A DNA stretch of 64,000 bases, from positions 62,001 through 126,000 of the forward strand of contig CAYPTB010000044.1 in the NCBI GenBank assembly GCA_964413535.1, written 5' to 3'. Source of the stretch: CAYPTB01 sp964413535. Its GTDB lineage: Bacteria; Planctomycetota; UBA1135; GCA-002686595. The position numbers were made by a program, and so were the translations under genes. Every line of letters begins with the position of its first letter. Within the stretch, counting starts at the first letter, position 1. A model generated the notes under the pieces. That model did no database searches. It saw only the letters and a program-made list of their open reading frames with translations, and was not told the DNA's origin. Of this stretch, positions 18,419 to 27,504 are shown piece by piece.

Positions 18419-20671
18419 TCAGCGCGAGCGAGGCTCGAGGAAGACGACGAGCTCGGGCACGCCTCCGCCCAGGTCGCCGACCTGGAGCTCGATCGCCCGC
18501 CAAGCTTCGTGCGAGAGCTCGATGCGCTGCGGAGCGAGCGGGAGTCCGATGACGAGCTCGCCGTTCTCGTCCGTCGTTCCCAAGCTCTCACCGTCGGCGC
18601 GGACGCCGACGTCGCGAACCGGAGGCAGTCTGCGCCAGGCAGCGGCTGGCGAGCCCGCACCGGGCGGAGGACCGTCGCGCAGAGCGAGCCGCGCTCCGAA
18701 GCCGCGTTCGAGTTTCAGCGTGAGCTCGGGATGGAACGAGCCCGGCGCGAGATCGTCGAGGTCGCCCTCCGCCGGCTGGAACCCGGGAGCGAAGACCGCC
18801 CAGTGCGCCGCCGTCGTCCGCGGCCACGCGTACCAGCGCCCGACCGGCCGCGACTCGGGCCACGTGAACGGCAATAGTCGCAGGGAGCCGAGCTCCAGCG
18901 CGAACTCGGCGATCGGTTCGTCCTGCGAAGTGCGCGCGTCGACGCGGACGCGATTCTCGGGAGCATCGCTCCGGCAGCGGAAGAGCAGGCTCGGCGCAGG
19001 CGTGACGAGGCGCACTTCGTCCGGGGAGAAGCGATGCTCGCCCGCGATCGGATCCGTGCGCAGGACGTAGCGACCGGCGGAAAGGTCTTCCAGGGTGAAC
19101 CGCTCGATCGAAGGCAGTCCGCGCGTCCCGGATGCGACGCGCAGCGAGAGCGAGCGCGACTCGACGGGACCTTCCATGCTCGAGACGAGCAGTCGCACGA
19201 CCCCGGGTCCGTGATCGCGTTCGCACTCGAAACGCCCTTCGAGCCGATGCGCGTGATCGGCCGGCGCGAGTGCGATCTTCCCGAGCTCCAGTCGCCCGGG
19301 AGGGAGCGCGAGGACGAGGTCGAACGCCGGGCGCAACGGAGCGCGCACGGCCAAACGGTATCGGCCGACTTCGAGGTCGGTCATCCGGAACGCGCCGTCG
19401 GACGAGGGCACCCATGGCCCGAGCCAAGCCGAGGGCTCTGCCTCCCTCTCGAGCCACAGCCTCACGCTCGAGGCTTCGATGCTCGCGAAGTCCGCTTCCA
19501 ACCGCCCTTGCAGCGTCGCGGACGGTCGAACGGTGACCTCGAGAACCTCGCCGCGCGCACCGACCGTCGTTTCGATCGCAGCCACGCCGCGCAGCGTTCC
19601 GTCGACCGTCTCGAGTTCCAGGAACGCCTCGAGAGCGGACGACGGCTCGCGCTCGACGGACGAATAGCGCAACCAGGGTCGTTCGCCGTCCCGGAGGCGC
19701 CGCCAGCTCCACGCGGCATCGTCGGACTCGGTCGGCTCGCGGCCGAGCACGAAGCCGCCGGGCGTCGCCAGCAGGACGCCGCACGACAGGGGGTCTCCGC
19801 GGCGCTCGACCAGGCGCGCGCGCCAGAGGTCGCGCGCCACGCCTTCGCCGCCCTGGATCAAGAGACCGAACGACGGCCCGATCGGAACGGCGAGCACGGT
19901 CCTCGCCTCGCCCTCGACGGCTCGAGTCGCATCGTGGGCGACCTGGAAACTCCCGAGAGGAACACGTCCGTCCGGGTCGTCGTCGGCGACCTCGATCGCG
20001 AGCTCACCGGACGCGACGACGTCGGACGTCGCGAAGTCGCCGCGCGCGTCCGTCGCGACTTCCTCCGGCCCGCTCGCCTCCGGTCGCGTGATCCGAATCG
20101 AGAGGCCGTCGACGCCGCGACCCGTGCGCGCGTCCACGACGCGCCCGAGGAGCCGCGCGCGGGGATCGGGAACCACGACGAGCCGGATTTCGCGCGCGCC
20201 GGCGAGCTCTTCCGGCTCGAGGACGCGCGGCGACGCACCCGCCCGCCACCCCGGTCGTGGCCGCACTTCCACACGCGCCGGTCTCCCGAAGGGCCAAGCC
20301 GCGTGGAAGCGCCCCGCGGCGTCCGTCTCGGCTTCGAGCGAGAAGTCCCCGTCGCTGAACGAGACGCCGAAGCCGGGAAGCGGTTCGGACGTCCCGGCTT
20401 CGACGCACACGCCGTGCAACCGAACCTGCGGCGGGGGCTCCGCCGCGCCTTGGACGGTGGGTTTCGCGGCCGTCTCGCGTTCGAGCGCGAGCGAGTCCTG
20501 CTCGACCTCGGCCGAGTGCGGCGTTCCGGCACGGGGAGCCTCCGAATCCCCCGGCGACGTCCCGACTCGGAGGAGCACGAGCCACAGGACGAGGACGGCG
20601 ATCGCGAACAGGACGAGGCGCTCCAACCACCTGCGTCGCGGCTTCGTCACGACCAGAACAGGTCCTCGCAT
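18419..20671 (-). CDS. Membrane-anchored carboxypeptidase-regulatory-like repeat protein
   Basis: 750 residues from ATG 20671, which puts a basic stretch and a strong helix (RWLERLVLFAIAVLVLWLVLLRV, split here as RWLERLVLFA and IAVLVLWLVLLRV) at the N-terminus; no good ribosome site is seen. The exposed part is a series of beta-sandwich modules of the carboxypeptidase regulatory-like/CnaB type. Signatures include GRVVDARTGRGVDGLSI with DARGDFATSDV, and VRADGESLGTTDENGELVIGL near the end, each a strand-turn pair GxVxDxxGxPVxGxxV...TDxxGxF. No enzyme domain is visible. Likely a cell-surface structural or adhesion protein. A second protein of similar build is at 51285-53891. Confidence 0.65.
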   Translation of the reverse strand: MRGPVLVVTKPRRRWLERLVLFAIAVLVLWLVLLRVGTSPGDSEAPRAGTPHSAEVEQDSLALERETAAKPTVQGAAEPPPQVRLHGVCVEAGTSEPLPGFGVSFSDGDFSLEAETDAAGRFHAAWPFGRPARVEVRPRPGWRAGASPRVLEPEELAGAREIRLVVVPDPRARLLGRVVDARTGRGVDGLSIRITRPEASGPEEVATDARGDFATSDVVASGELAIEVADDDPDGRVPLGSFQVAHDATRAVEGEARTVLAVPIGPSFGLLIQGGEGVARDLWRARLVERRGDPLSCGVLLATPGGFVLGREPTESDDAAWSWRRLRDGERPWLRYSSVEREPSSALEAFLELETVDGTLRGVAAIETTVGARGEVLEVTVRPSATLQGRLEADFASIEASSVRLWLEREAEPSAWLGPWVPSSDGAFRMTDLEVGRYRLAVRAPLRPAFDLVLALPPGRLELGKIALAPADHAHRLEGRFECERDHGPGVVRLLVSSMEGPVESRSLSLRVASGTRGLPSIERFTLEDLSAGRYVLRTDPIAGEHRFSPDEVRLVTPAPSLLFRCRSDAPENRVRVDARTSQDEPIAEFALELGSLRLLPFTWPESRPVGRWYAWPRTTAAHWAVFAPGFQPAEGDLDDLAPGSFHPELTLKLERGFGARLALRDGPPPGAGSPAAAWRRLPPVRDVGVRADGESLGTTDENGELVIGLPLAPQRIELSHEAWRAIELQVGDLGGGVPELVVFLEPRSR

Positions 20672-20806
20672 GCCGGGGAGGATAGTGGTCCCCGCGGGTG
20701 AGGCGAAGGTCGCTTCGCTTATGCTCGACGTCGAAGGACGGGTCGCGATCCCGTCGCGGACCCAACGTCGCAACGGCGAGCGCTCGGCGGAGCCCCAGAA
20801 CCAAAG

Positions 20807-21673
20807 ATGCCTGAGCTGCCGGAGGTCGAAACCGTCGCGCGTCTCCTACGCCCGCTGCTCGAGGGCCGGGCGATCACGGGGACGCACGTCGGTTGGAGTC
20901 GCACGATCGCGAGCGTGCCGAAGCGGCGCTTCGACACGGCGGTCGTGGGCGCGCGCTTCCGGAGCATTTCCCGGCGCGGGAAGTTCCTCGTGTTCGCCCT
21001 CGAACGCGCACGAGTCGAAGCCGGCGCACTCGTGGGTCACCTCCGGATGTCGGGGCGCATGCACGTCGAGTCCGCCGAGTGGGATCCCGGTCCCCACGCG
21101 CGCGTGCGCCTCGATCTCGACGACGGCCGCGTCTTCCATTTCATCGACGTGCGCAAGTTCGGCCGCCTCGTGTTCGCGCCGCGGGCGGAGGAGATCGTCG
21201 GCGGACTCGGACCGGAGCCGCTGGGGCGGGGCTTCACGGTGCAAGGGCTCGCGGCGGGGCTGCGCGAGCGCAAGCGCCTGCTCAAGCCCCTGCTCCTCGA
21301 CCAGGCCTTCGTCGCGGGGCTCGGCAACATCTACGTCGACGAGTCCCTCTTCGCGGCGCGCCTGCATCCGCTGCGCCGGAGCGATCGGCTCGCCTCGGCC
21401 GACGTGGCGCGCCTGCACCGAGCGATCCGACGCATCCTGACCGAAGCCATCGAGCGCGAGGGCTCGAGCTTCGACACCTTCTACCGGACGCCGTCGGGCC
21501 GGCCGGGAAGTTATCAGGATCGGTTCCAGGTCTACGGTCGCGAGGGCCATCCGTGCCCGCGCTGCGAACGTCCGATCGTCCGGATCGTCGTCGGCCAGCG
21601 CGGGACGCACTTGTGCACGCGCTGTCAGCGCGCTCCGCGCTCCGCTCGCGCGGCTATACTCCCGACCCCATGA
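20807..21673 (+). CDS. mutM: Formamidopyrimidine-DNA glycosylase
   Basis: 288 residues. The N-terminus MPELPEVETVARLL provides the catalytic Pro2 and Glu3 of Fpg/Nei glycosylases after Met removal. GNIYVDESLFAARLHP is the H2TH region and the C-terminus holds an intact zinc finger CPRC-x17-CTRC starting near residue 249. The enzyme removes 8-oxoguanine and ring-opened purines from DNA and nicks the abasic site. The stop overlaps the ATG of the elongation-factor gene (ATGA 21670-21673), so the two are co-translated. MutM is preferred over Nei because of the PELPEVET sequence and overall length. Confidence 0.95.
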   Translation: MPELPEVETVARLLRPLLEGRAITGTHVGWSRTIASVPKRRFDTAVVGARFRSISRRGKFLVFALERARVEAGALVGHLRMSGRMHVESAEWDPGPHARVRLDLDDGRVFHFIDVRKFGRLVFAPRAEEIVGGLGPEPLGRGFTVQGLAAGLRERKRLLKPLLLDQAFVAGLGNIYVDESLFAARLHPLRRSDRLASADVARLHRAIRRILTEAIEREGSSFDTFYRTPSGRPGSYQDRFQVYGREGHPCPRCERPIVRIVVGQRGTHLCTRCQRAPRSARAAILPTP

Positions 21674-22242
21674 TCGAAGTCGCGGAGTTCAAGAAGGGCG
21701 TGTGCATCCTCTTCCGGGACGCGCCCATGATCATCGTCGACGTGACCTTCAGCACACCCACGGCGCGCGGGGCGAACACGATCGCGAGGACGCGGCTCCG
21801 CAACCTGCTGACGGGCCAGTTGATCTCGGAGTCGATCCGCGCGGGCAACAAGTACGAGACCGTGGACGTCGAGGTGCGACCCTGCTCGTTCATGTACTCC
21901 GACGGCACGAACTGGCACTTCATGGACGGGGAGAGCTTCGAACAGTTCCACCTCGGCGCCGACGAGCTCGGCGATGGCCGCTACTACCTAGTCGACGGAG
22001 CCGAGGGCCTGCGCGTCCGCCTCGTCCAGGGACGCATCGTCGGAGTCGAGTTGCCCAACACGATGGAGCTCACCGTCGTGGAGACCGACCCGGTGGTGAA
22101 GGGAGCGACGGCGCAGGCGCAGCAGAAACGCGCGGTGCTCGAGACCGGGCTCGAGGTGCAGGTGCCGCCTTACCTAGAACGGGGCGAACGCATCCGGGTG
22201 GATACGCGTGACGGTCACTTCGTCGAGCGCGCGAAGGGCTAG
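21670..22242 (+). CDS. efpL: Elongation factor P-like protein (EfpL/YeiP type)
   Basis: 190 residues with the three-domain EF-P layout. The tip of the domain I loop reads STPTARGANTIARTRLR. This matches the SPTARGA loop of YeiP/EfpL and places Arg33 where classical EF-P carries a modified Lys. The C-terminus (VKGATAQAQQKRAVLETGL, VPPYLERGERIRV) also follows the YeiP pattern. EF-P-type proteins enter the ribosomal E site and relieve stalling at polyproline and similar motifs. Translation is coupled to mutM by a 4-base overlap. No earP, epmA or epmB gene is seen in the window. Whether the genome also encodes a canonical efp cannot be told here. Confidence 0.88.
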   Translation: MIEVAEFKKGVCILFRDAPMIIVDVTFSTPTARGANTIARTRLRNLLTGQLISESIRAGNKYETVDVEVRPCSFMYSDGTNWHFMDGESFEQFHLGADELGDGRYYLVDGAEGLRVRLVQGRIVGVELPNTMELTVVETDPVVKGATAQAQQKRAVLETGLEVQVPPYLERGERIRVDTRDGHFVERAKG

Positions 22243-22763
22243 TGCTCGGAACCGGGGCCGGTTCCGCTCCCCTGCGAGCGCTTCGACCACAACTCGCGCA
22301 AGAGCGGGATCTCCGGCCACTGCTGCGCGCACATCGAAAGGTAGAGCGTCACGTCGTCCGGATCGAACGCGAGGTCGAGCTCCGCGGCCGATGACTCGAT
22401 CTTGTCCGGCGCCGGCGCAGCGGCGTCGAGGTCCTCGATCATGCCTTCTTCGTGCGCTACCCCCGTCGCGTCGAGGAATCCCTTGATGATCTCTCGCCGG
22501 TTCCTGACGAGGTAGCTGCCGAAGAACTCGTACGCGAGCTCGGCGTCCCCGGGGTGCAGCAGCAGGGAGCGAGCCCGCTTGGCGCGCTGCGCCATCGGGA
22601 GCTTGCGGATCGCCTGGGGGCGAAACTTGAGCTTCTTGGCCACCTCACCGTCGAGTGGACCGAAGCCCTGGTCCGACAGCGCCTCGTACAGAGCGAGGAA
22701 GCGCGTCTCGCTCATCCGCTCGAGCTCTTGGAGAACGGGCTGCTGCGGTTGCTGCACGGGCAT
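22239..22763 (-). CDS. Conserved-looking hypothetical protein
   Basis: 174 residues, soluble, with helical character and no signal peptide. The N-terminal half is basic with MAQRAKRARSLLLHPGDAELAYEFFGSYL, seen in two parts (MAQRAKRARSLLLH, PGDAELAYEFFGSYLV). The C-terminal half is acidic (IEDLDAAAPAPDKIES, ELDLAFDPDDVTLYL). No motif ties it to a known family. It converges on efpL, with overlapping stop codons at 22239-22242. The codon usage and composition look like those of real neighbouring genes, so I regard it as coding. Function unknown. Confidence 0.6.
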   Translation of the reverse strand: MPVQQPQQPVLQELERMSETRFLALYEALSDQGFGPLDGEVAKKLKFRPQAIRKLPMAQRAKRARSLLLHPGDAELAYEFFGSYLVRNRREIIKGFLDATGVAHEEGMIEDLDAAAPAPDKIESSAAELDLAFDPDDVTLYLSMCAQQWPEIPLLRELWSKRSQGSGTGPGSEH

Positions 22764-23160
22764 GGGATGGCATTGGATGGTGCGGGCGCGCGGGATTCTA
22801 GACCCCCCCCGCGCACAATTCCCGCAACGTCGCCGGCAGGCCTCGAGAGTCGCTGCTGCGAGTTCGCCGATGACGCGGTTCGCGGGACCCGCGGAGCGCT
22901 CGACTGCCCGGAGCCCGAGCCCGTCGGGCCCGCGCCCCGCCCCTTTTCTCGGTCAGTTACGGATTTCGAACGGAGGCGAAGCTCGGCGGGGGGCCGGTTC
23001 CGGAGCGGGGGGTGTCGAGAGGGGAAAGGGGCCCCGTGGTCTCGCTATCGATCCTCGGTCGATGACGTATGATCGGCCCTTCGAACGCGTCCCTCCCGGA
23101 CCCGAGTCCGGGGGCGCGCACGCCGCTCGCGAGACGCGCAACCATTCGTCGGAAGGAACC
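22764..23160. other. 397-base intergenic region upstream of the cysteine-rich protein
   Basis: No gene is visible. It holds a C-rich run near 22802-22810, a hexamer TATGAT (23068-23073) that could be a -10 element though no good -35 lies 17 bases upstream, and the ribosome site GGAAGGAACC just before ATG 23161. It must contain the divergent promoters for the flanking genes. Confidence 0.4.
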
Positions 23161-24855
23161 ATGAAGATCAAGCTCACCGCATTGGCCCTGGCCGGGCTCG
23201 TCGCCGCCGCGCCCGCGGCCCTCGCTCAATCGAACTCCTGCTCGAAGTCGACCTCCGCAACGCTGGCCGTCGCCGGCGACTCGGCCTGCTCGGCCAAGGC
23301 CAAGAAAGAGGTCGCGGCAGAGCCCATCCCGCTCCGGACCCAGCTCGCGAGCCTGGTCGAGAGCGGTCGCATCGCCGGCCTCGTCGTGGACGGCAAGACC
23401 TACAGCGGGTGCGACTCGACCTGCGTCGCCGAGAAGCTCGTCCGAGAGAGCCTCGCCGCGAAGATCTCGGCGCATTGCGAGGCTTCGGCCCAGTGCTCCG
23501 AGACCCTCGCCAAGAACGTGGACAAGACCCTCGCCGGCGGCGTGTGTGCCGGCAAGGAGCTCGCGAGCCTGGCCAAGACCGGCCGCATCGAAGGCGTCGT
23601 GATCGGCGAGCAGACCCTCACGGGTGAAGCGGCCGTCGTCGCGCTGACGAAGATTGCAGCGTGCCCGGAGTTCCAAGCGGAGTGCCGGGACCGCATGCAG
23701 GCGGAGCTCGCCGCCGCGACGAAGCAGTGCTCGAAGTCGAGCGCGAAGCTTGCGGGCGCCGGCGACGGCTCGAACTGCTCGAAGCAGGCGGGCGAGCTCG
23801 CCTCGAACAAGGGTGACTGCGCGAAGTCCGCCCCCTCGAAGTCGGGAACACTGGCCTCGGCGAGCGACGGCTCGTCCTGCTCGAAGACGGCCGCGGAGCT
23901 CGCCGCGAAGAAAGAGGACTGCGCGAAGGCTTGCGCCAAGTCGGGCGCGACGCTGGCCTCGGCCGGCGGCGGTGACCAGTGCGACGGCGACAAGTCGGCG
24001 GCAGCGAGCGGCGTCGTTTCCGCCTGCGCGCAGCTCGCGGCGCTGATCCAGCCCGAGCGGATCGCCGGCGTGGTCGTCGAGGGCAAGGCGTACCTCGGAG
24101 AGAAGGCTTTCGGCGTCGTCTGCAAGCTCGTCGAGCAGGACCTCGCCGCGAAGATCAGCGTGAACTGCGAGGAGTCGCGCAAGTGCGAGAAGACCCTCGC
24201 CTCGAACGTCGAGAAGACGCTCGCGGGCGGACTGTGCATGAAGAGCGAGCTCACGGCGCTCCTCGCGGCCGGGCGCATCGACAGCCTCATCGTCGACGGG
24301 GAGAGCGCGTGCGGCGAGAGCGCCGCGGCTTCGTTGGCGAAGATCACCGCCTGTCCCGAGTTCCAGGCCGAGTGCCGCGAGCGCGCCGGTCTCGCCGCCA
24401 GCAAGGCGACGTCCTGCGCGCCGATCGGCGTGGACGTGCAAGTGGCGGCACTGATCGATCCCGCGCGCGTCTCCGCCGTCGTGGTCGACGGCAAGTCCTA
24501 TCGGGGAGCCGAGGCGGCGACCCTCGTCGCTTCGCTCGTCCGCGAGAGCCTCTGCGCCTCCATCAAGGAGAAGTGTGAAGCGTCGCGCGCCTGCGAGAAG
24601 ACGCTCGCCACCAACGTCGACAAGGCGTACGCGGGCGGCACGTGCGCCGGCGGTCAGCTCGCCTCCCTGGTCGAGTCGGGACGCATCCAGTGCGTGACGG
24701 TCGGTGGTCAGGAGCTCGCGGGCAGCGAGGCGAAGGCGGCGATCGTCGAGATCGTCTCCTGCGCGAAGTTCCAGGCCACCTGTGCGGAGCTCGCCTCGGC
24801 GAAGGCCGCGAAGACGGACTGCTCGAAGCCCTGCGACGCGAACCAGGTCCAGTAG
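23161..24855 (+). CDS. Secreted cysteine-rich repeat protein, three modules
   Basis: 564 residues from ATG 23161 (GGAAGGAAC ribosome site). A clear signal peptide ends at ALAQ (about residue 22). Three modules of about 115-120 residues follow, at about 60-180, 288-407 and 423-545. Each has two related halves: the first half reads LASLVESGRIAGLVVDGKTY-like, then LAAKISAHCEAS...C; the second half reads LASLAKTGRIEGVVI-like, then ACPEFQAEC. Between modules 1 and 2 is a Cys/Ser/Lys-rich low-complexity stretch with repeated CSK and DCAK units. Roughly 40 cysteines in all suggest many disulfides or metal sites. I do not recognise the family. It is flanked by a signal-rich upstream gap and a strong terminator, so it is probably transcribed alone, perhaps highly. 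Confidence 0.8.
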   Translation: MKIKLTALALAGLVAAAPAALAQSNSCSKSTSATLAVAGDSACSAKAKKEVAAEPIPLRTQLASLVESGRIAGLVVDGKTYSGCDSTCVAEKLVRESLAAKISAHCEASAQCSETLAKNVDKTLAGGVCAGKELASLAKTGRIEGVVIGEQTLTGEAAVVALTKIAACPEFQAECRDRMQAELAAATKQCSKSSAKLAGAGDGSNCSKQAGELASNKGDCAKSAPSKSGTLASASDGSSCSKTAAELAAKKEDCAKACAKSGATLASAGGGDQCDGDKSAAASGVVSACAQLAALIQPERIAGVVVEGKAYLGEKAFGVVCKLVEQDLAAKISVNCEESRKCEKTLASNVEKTLAGGLCMKSELTALLAAGRIDSLIVDGESACGESAAASLAKITACPEFQAECRERAGLAASKATSCAPIGVDVQVAALIDPARVSAVVVDGKSYRGAEAATLVASLVRESLCASIKEKCEASRACEKTLATNVDKAYAGGTCAGGQLASLVESGRIQCVTVGGQELAGSEAKAAIVEIVSCAKFQATCAELASAKAAKTDCSKPCDANQVQ

Positions 24856-24879
24856 CGCGCAGCGGTCACGGAACGAAAT

Positions 24880-24911
24880 AGGGCGGCGTCCCCAGCGTGG
24901 GCCGCCGCCCT
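24880..24911. terminator. Strong terminator hairpin between convergent genes
   Basis: AGGGCGGCG (24880-24888) pairs with CGCCGCCCT (24903-24911). Within the loop CCCA (24891-24894) can also pair with TGGG (24898-24901), making a long two-part stem. It lies between the cysteine-rich gene and slyD, which converge here. Confidence 0.75.
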
Positions 24912-24939
24912 GCTTCATGAATGCGCGGCTGGTGGCGAC

Positions 24940-25416
24940 TCAGGCCTCGCCGACGAGTTCTTCCGGCGTCGCGGCGCGCACGGCGATCACCTTCGCCCGG
25001 CAGACGACGTCGATCCCGGCCAGCGGGTGGTTCGCGTCGAGCACCACCGCGTCCTGGGCGATCGACTCGACCCGCATCTCGACCTCGCCCAGCTCCTCGC
25101 CGTCGTCGGAAGTGAGCTCCACCGGGATCACGTCGCCGGGCACCACCTCGGCGTCGGCGGGGAGCGCGGAGCGCGGGACGCTGATCAAGCACTCGAGGTC
25201 GTACTCGCCGAACGCGTCCTTGGGCGCGAGCGCGATCTCGAGCTCCGCTCCGACCATTGCTCCCTCGAGCGCCCGCTCGAGCCCCGGAAGGGGCAGATCG
25301 TCCGAGCCGTGGAGGTACTCGATCGGGCCGTCTTCGTCGGTGCTGACGAGGGTCTCGCCCTCGGCGTCGCGCACCTCGAGCTCGAGCTTCACGACGCAGC
25401 CCGGGCCCACCTTCAC
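24940..25416 (-). CDS. slyD: SlyD-type FKBP peptidyl-prolyl isomerase
   Basis: 158 residues. The FKBP core is interrupted by an insert-in-flap domain in the SlyD manner: GPIEYLHGSDDLPLPGLERA, then GMxVG-like EGAMVGAELEIALAPKDAFG, and the closing DANHPLAGIDVVCRAKVIAV that is diagnostic for SlyD/FKBP_C proteins (NHPLAG). It acts as a cytoplasmic prolyl isomerase and chaperone. There is no His-rich metal tail, unlike E. coli SlyD. Its ATG overlaps the stop of speA by 4 bases, so it is the second gene of a speA-slyD operon. Confidence 0.9.
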   Translation of the reverse strand: MKVGPGCVVKLELEVRDAEGETLVSTDEDGPIEYLHGSDDLPLPGLERALEGAMVGAELEIALAPKDAFGEYDLECLISVPRSALPADAEVVPGDVIPVELTSDDGEELGEVEMRVESIAQDAVVLDANHPLAGIDVVCRAKVIAVRAATPEELVGEA

Positions 25417-27419
25417 GCGCCGCTCCCTTCACCGACGCTCGAGAAGCTCGAGGCGATGGCGCCTCCCGCGGCGCTCGGTATCGCGGCAGGAGGATGCTCG
25501 CTGCGGGTCAAGTAGGTGTAGCTGCGGAGACCCGACTCGTAGCGCCGGAGGAGGCCCGCCGACTCCTCGTAGGTGATGCGGCGCTCGTCGATGGCCTTCT
25601 CGATGCTGCGGCGCAGGCTCGCCAGGAGATCCGCCTCGAAGTACTGCACGTAGGAGAGCACCTCCTGGACGCGATCCCCGCGCACGACGTGCGTGATCTT
25701 GACCTTGCCGTCGCCGTTCAGGTCGACGTGCACGGCGTTCGTGTCGCCGAACAGGTTGTGCATGTCCCCCAGGATCTCCTGGTAGGCGCCCACCAGGAAG
25801 AAGCCGACGTAGTAGGGCTCGTTCGGCCGGACGCTGTGCAGCTCGAGCGTGCGCTTCACGTCCCGCAGGTCGATGAAGCGATCGACCTTGCCGTCCGAGT
25901 CGCAGGTGATATCCGCCAGCGTCGCGAGACGCGTCGGCTTCTCCGTATTGCGGTGCAGCGGCAGGACCGGGAAGAGCTGCTGGATCGCCCACGAGTCGGG
26001 AATCGACTGGAACACCGAGAAGTTGAGGTAGTAGGTGTCTGCGAGCTCGCGCTCGAGGCTCGCGAGGTCGTCCGGCACGTACTCGAGCTCGCGCGTGATG
26101 GCCGCGATCTTGCGGCACGTCCGCCAGAAGAGGTCGTCCGCGAGCGCGCGCTCCGCCAGCGTCAACTGTCCCACGTGGAAGAGCGTCAACCCCTGCTCCC
26201 GCAACGCCTGCGCGTCGTGGTAGCACTCCTGGTAGTTCTTCAGGTTGACGTTTTGCAGCAGCTCCGAGAGGTTCAGGATCGTGTCCTGCGAGTCCGGCGG
26301 AACCGCGGGCGCCGACCCCTGCGACTCGAAGCTCGCCACGCCGAGCACCTCCGTGACCAGTACCGCGTGGTGGGCGGTCAGCGCTCGCCCGGATTCGGAC
26401 AGGATGGCCGGTTGCGGCAATTCCGCGTCACGGCAGGCCTCGAACAGGGTGTAGACGATGTCGTTCGCGTACTCCTCCTGCGAGTAGTTCTTCGACGACT
26501 CGAAGTTCGTGCGCGAGCCGTCGTAGTCGATGCCGAGCCCGCCGCCGACGTCGAAGAAGCGGATCTGCGCGCCCATGCGGTGCAGGCCGATGAAGGTCTG
26601 CACGGCCTCACCCATGGCGGTCTTGAGGGCTCGGATGTGCGTGAGCTGGCTTCCGAGGTGGAAGTGCAGCAACTGGAGGCAGTCGAGCATGTCGAGCTTG
26701 CGCAGGCGCTCGACGACGTGGACGATCTCGTGCGCGGTCAGCCCGAACTTCGAGCGGTCACCGCCCGATTCGCGCCAGCGGCCGGACCCCCGCCCGGCGA
26801 GCTTCGTGCGCACGCCGATGCAGGGCCGGATTCCCAGGCTCTCGTAGGCCTCGAGGATCGTGTCGAGCTCGCTCTCCTTCTCGACCACGATGATCGGCTG
26901 CAGGCCGAGCTTGCTCGCGAGCATCGCCGTCTCGACGTACTCGCGATCCTTGTATCCGTTGCAGATGACGAGCGAGCGGCGACCGGAGAGCAGCGCCAGG
27001 GCCGCCAGGAGCTCGGGCTTGCTGCCGACCTCCAAGCCGACCGAGCTCTCGTCCTCGCGGCCCTCCTCGAGCAGCACCTCGACGACGTGCCGCTGCTGGT
27101 TGACCTTGATCGGATAGATGCAGTGGTAGGGCGCCGTGTAGCCGAACTCGGCGCGCGCGCGGTCGAAGGCCCCACGCAGCTCGCGCACGCGCGAGCGCAG
27201 GACGCCGTCGAAGCGCAGCAGGATCGGCAGCTCGACGCCGCGGCGTTTGAGCGACTCGATCAGCTCGCTCAGATCGACCGAGGGTTGTCCGCCTTTGCCG
27301 TCCGAGGCCCCGTTGGGAGTGCATTCCACGTTCCCTTCCGGGTTGATCCGGAAGTGCCCGCGCCCCCAGTTCGTGATGCTGTAGAGCTGCTCGGAATCTC
27401 GGTGTGTCCAACCTGCCAT
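25413..27419 (-). CDS. speA: Biosynthetic arginine decarboxylase
   Basis: 668 residues from ATG 27419 (MAGWTHRDSEQLYSITNWG), the natural start for SpeA; sequence upstream of this in frame is not protein-like. PLP-binding lysine lies in HCIYPIKVNQQRHV (about residue 105). Other SpeA hallmarks are GVRTKLAGRGSGRWRESGG (19 residues), HFHLGSQLTHI, FFDVGGGLGIDYDGS and the C-terminal LVGAYQEILGDMHNLFGD. It converts arginine to agmatine for polyamine synthesis. No speB is adjacent. Translation of slyD is coupled to its stop. Confidence 0.95.
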   Translation of the reverse strand: MAGWTHRDSEQLYSITNWGRGHFRINPEGNVECTPNGASDGKGGQPSVDLSELIESLKRRGVELPILLRFDGVLRSRVRELRGAFDRARAEFGYTAPYHCIYPIKVNQQRHVVEVLLEEGREDESSVGLEVGSKPELLAALALLSGRRSLVICNGYKDREYVETAMLASKLGLQPIIVVEKESELDTILEAYESLGIRPCIGVRTKLAGRGSGRWRESGGDRSKFGLTAHEIVHVVERLRKLDMLDCLQLLHFHLGSQLTHIRALKTAMGEAVQTFIGLHRMGAQIRFFDVGGGLGIDYDGSRTNFESSKNYSQEEYANDIVYTLFEACRDAELPQPAILSESGRALTAHHAVLVTEVLGVASFESQGSAPAVPPDSQDTILNLSELLQNVNLKNYQECYHDAQALREQGLTLFHVGQLTLAERALADDLFWRTCRKIAAITRELEYVPDDLASLERELADTYYLNFSVFQSIPDSWAIQQLFPVLPLHRNTEKPTRLATLADITCDSDGKVDRFIDLRDVKRTLELHSVRPNEPYYVGFFLVGAYQEILGDMHNLFGDTNAVHVDLNGDGKVKITHVVRGDRVQEVLSYVQYFEADLLASLRRSIEKAIDERRITYEESAGLLRRYESGLRSYTYLTRSEHPPAAIPSAAGGAIASSFSSVGEGSGA

Positions 27420-27504
27420 GACTACCCTCGCGCGGGGGAAAAAGGGCCGGGAGTATACGTTCCAAACGCGCCGCCGGGCCGACTCGCGACCTCGAGCGCT
27501 GCGG

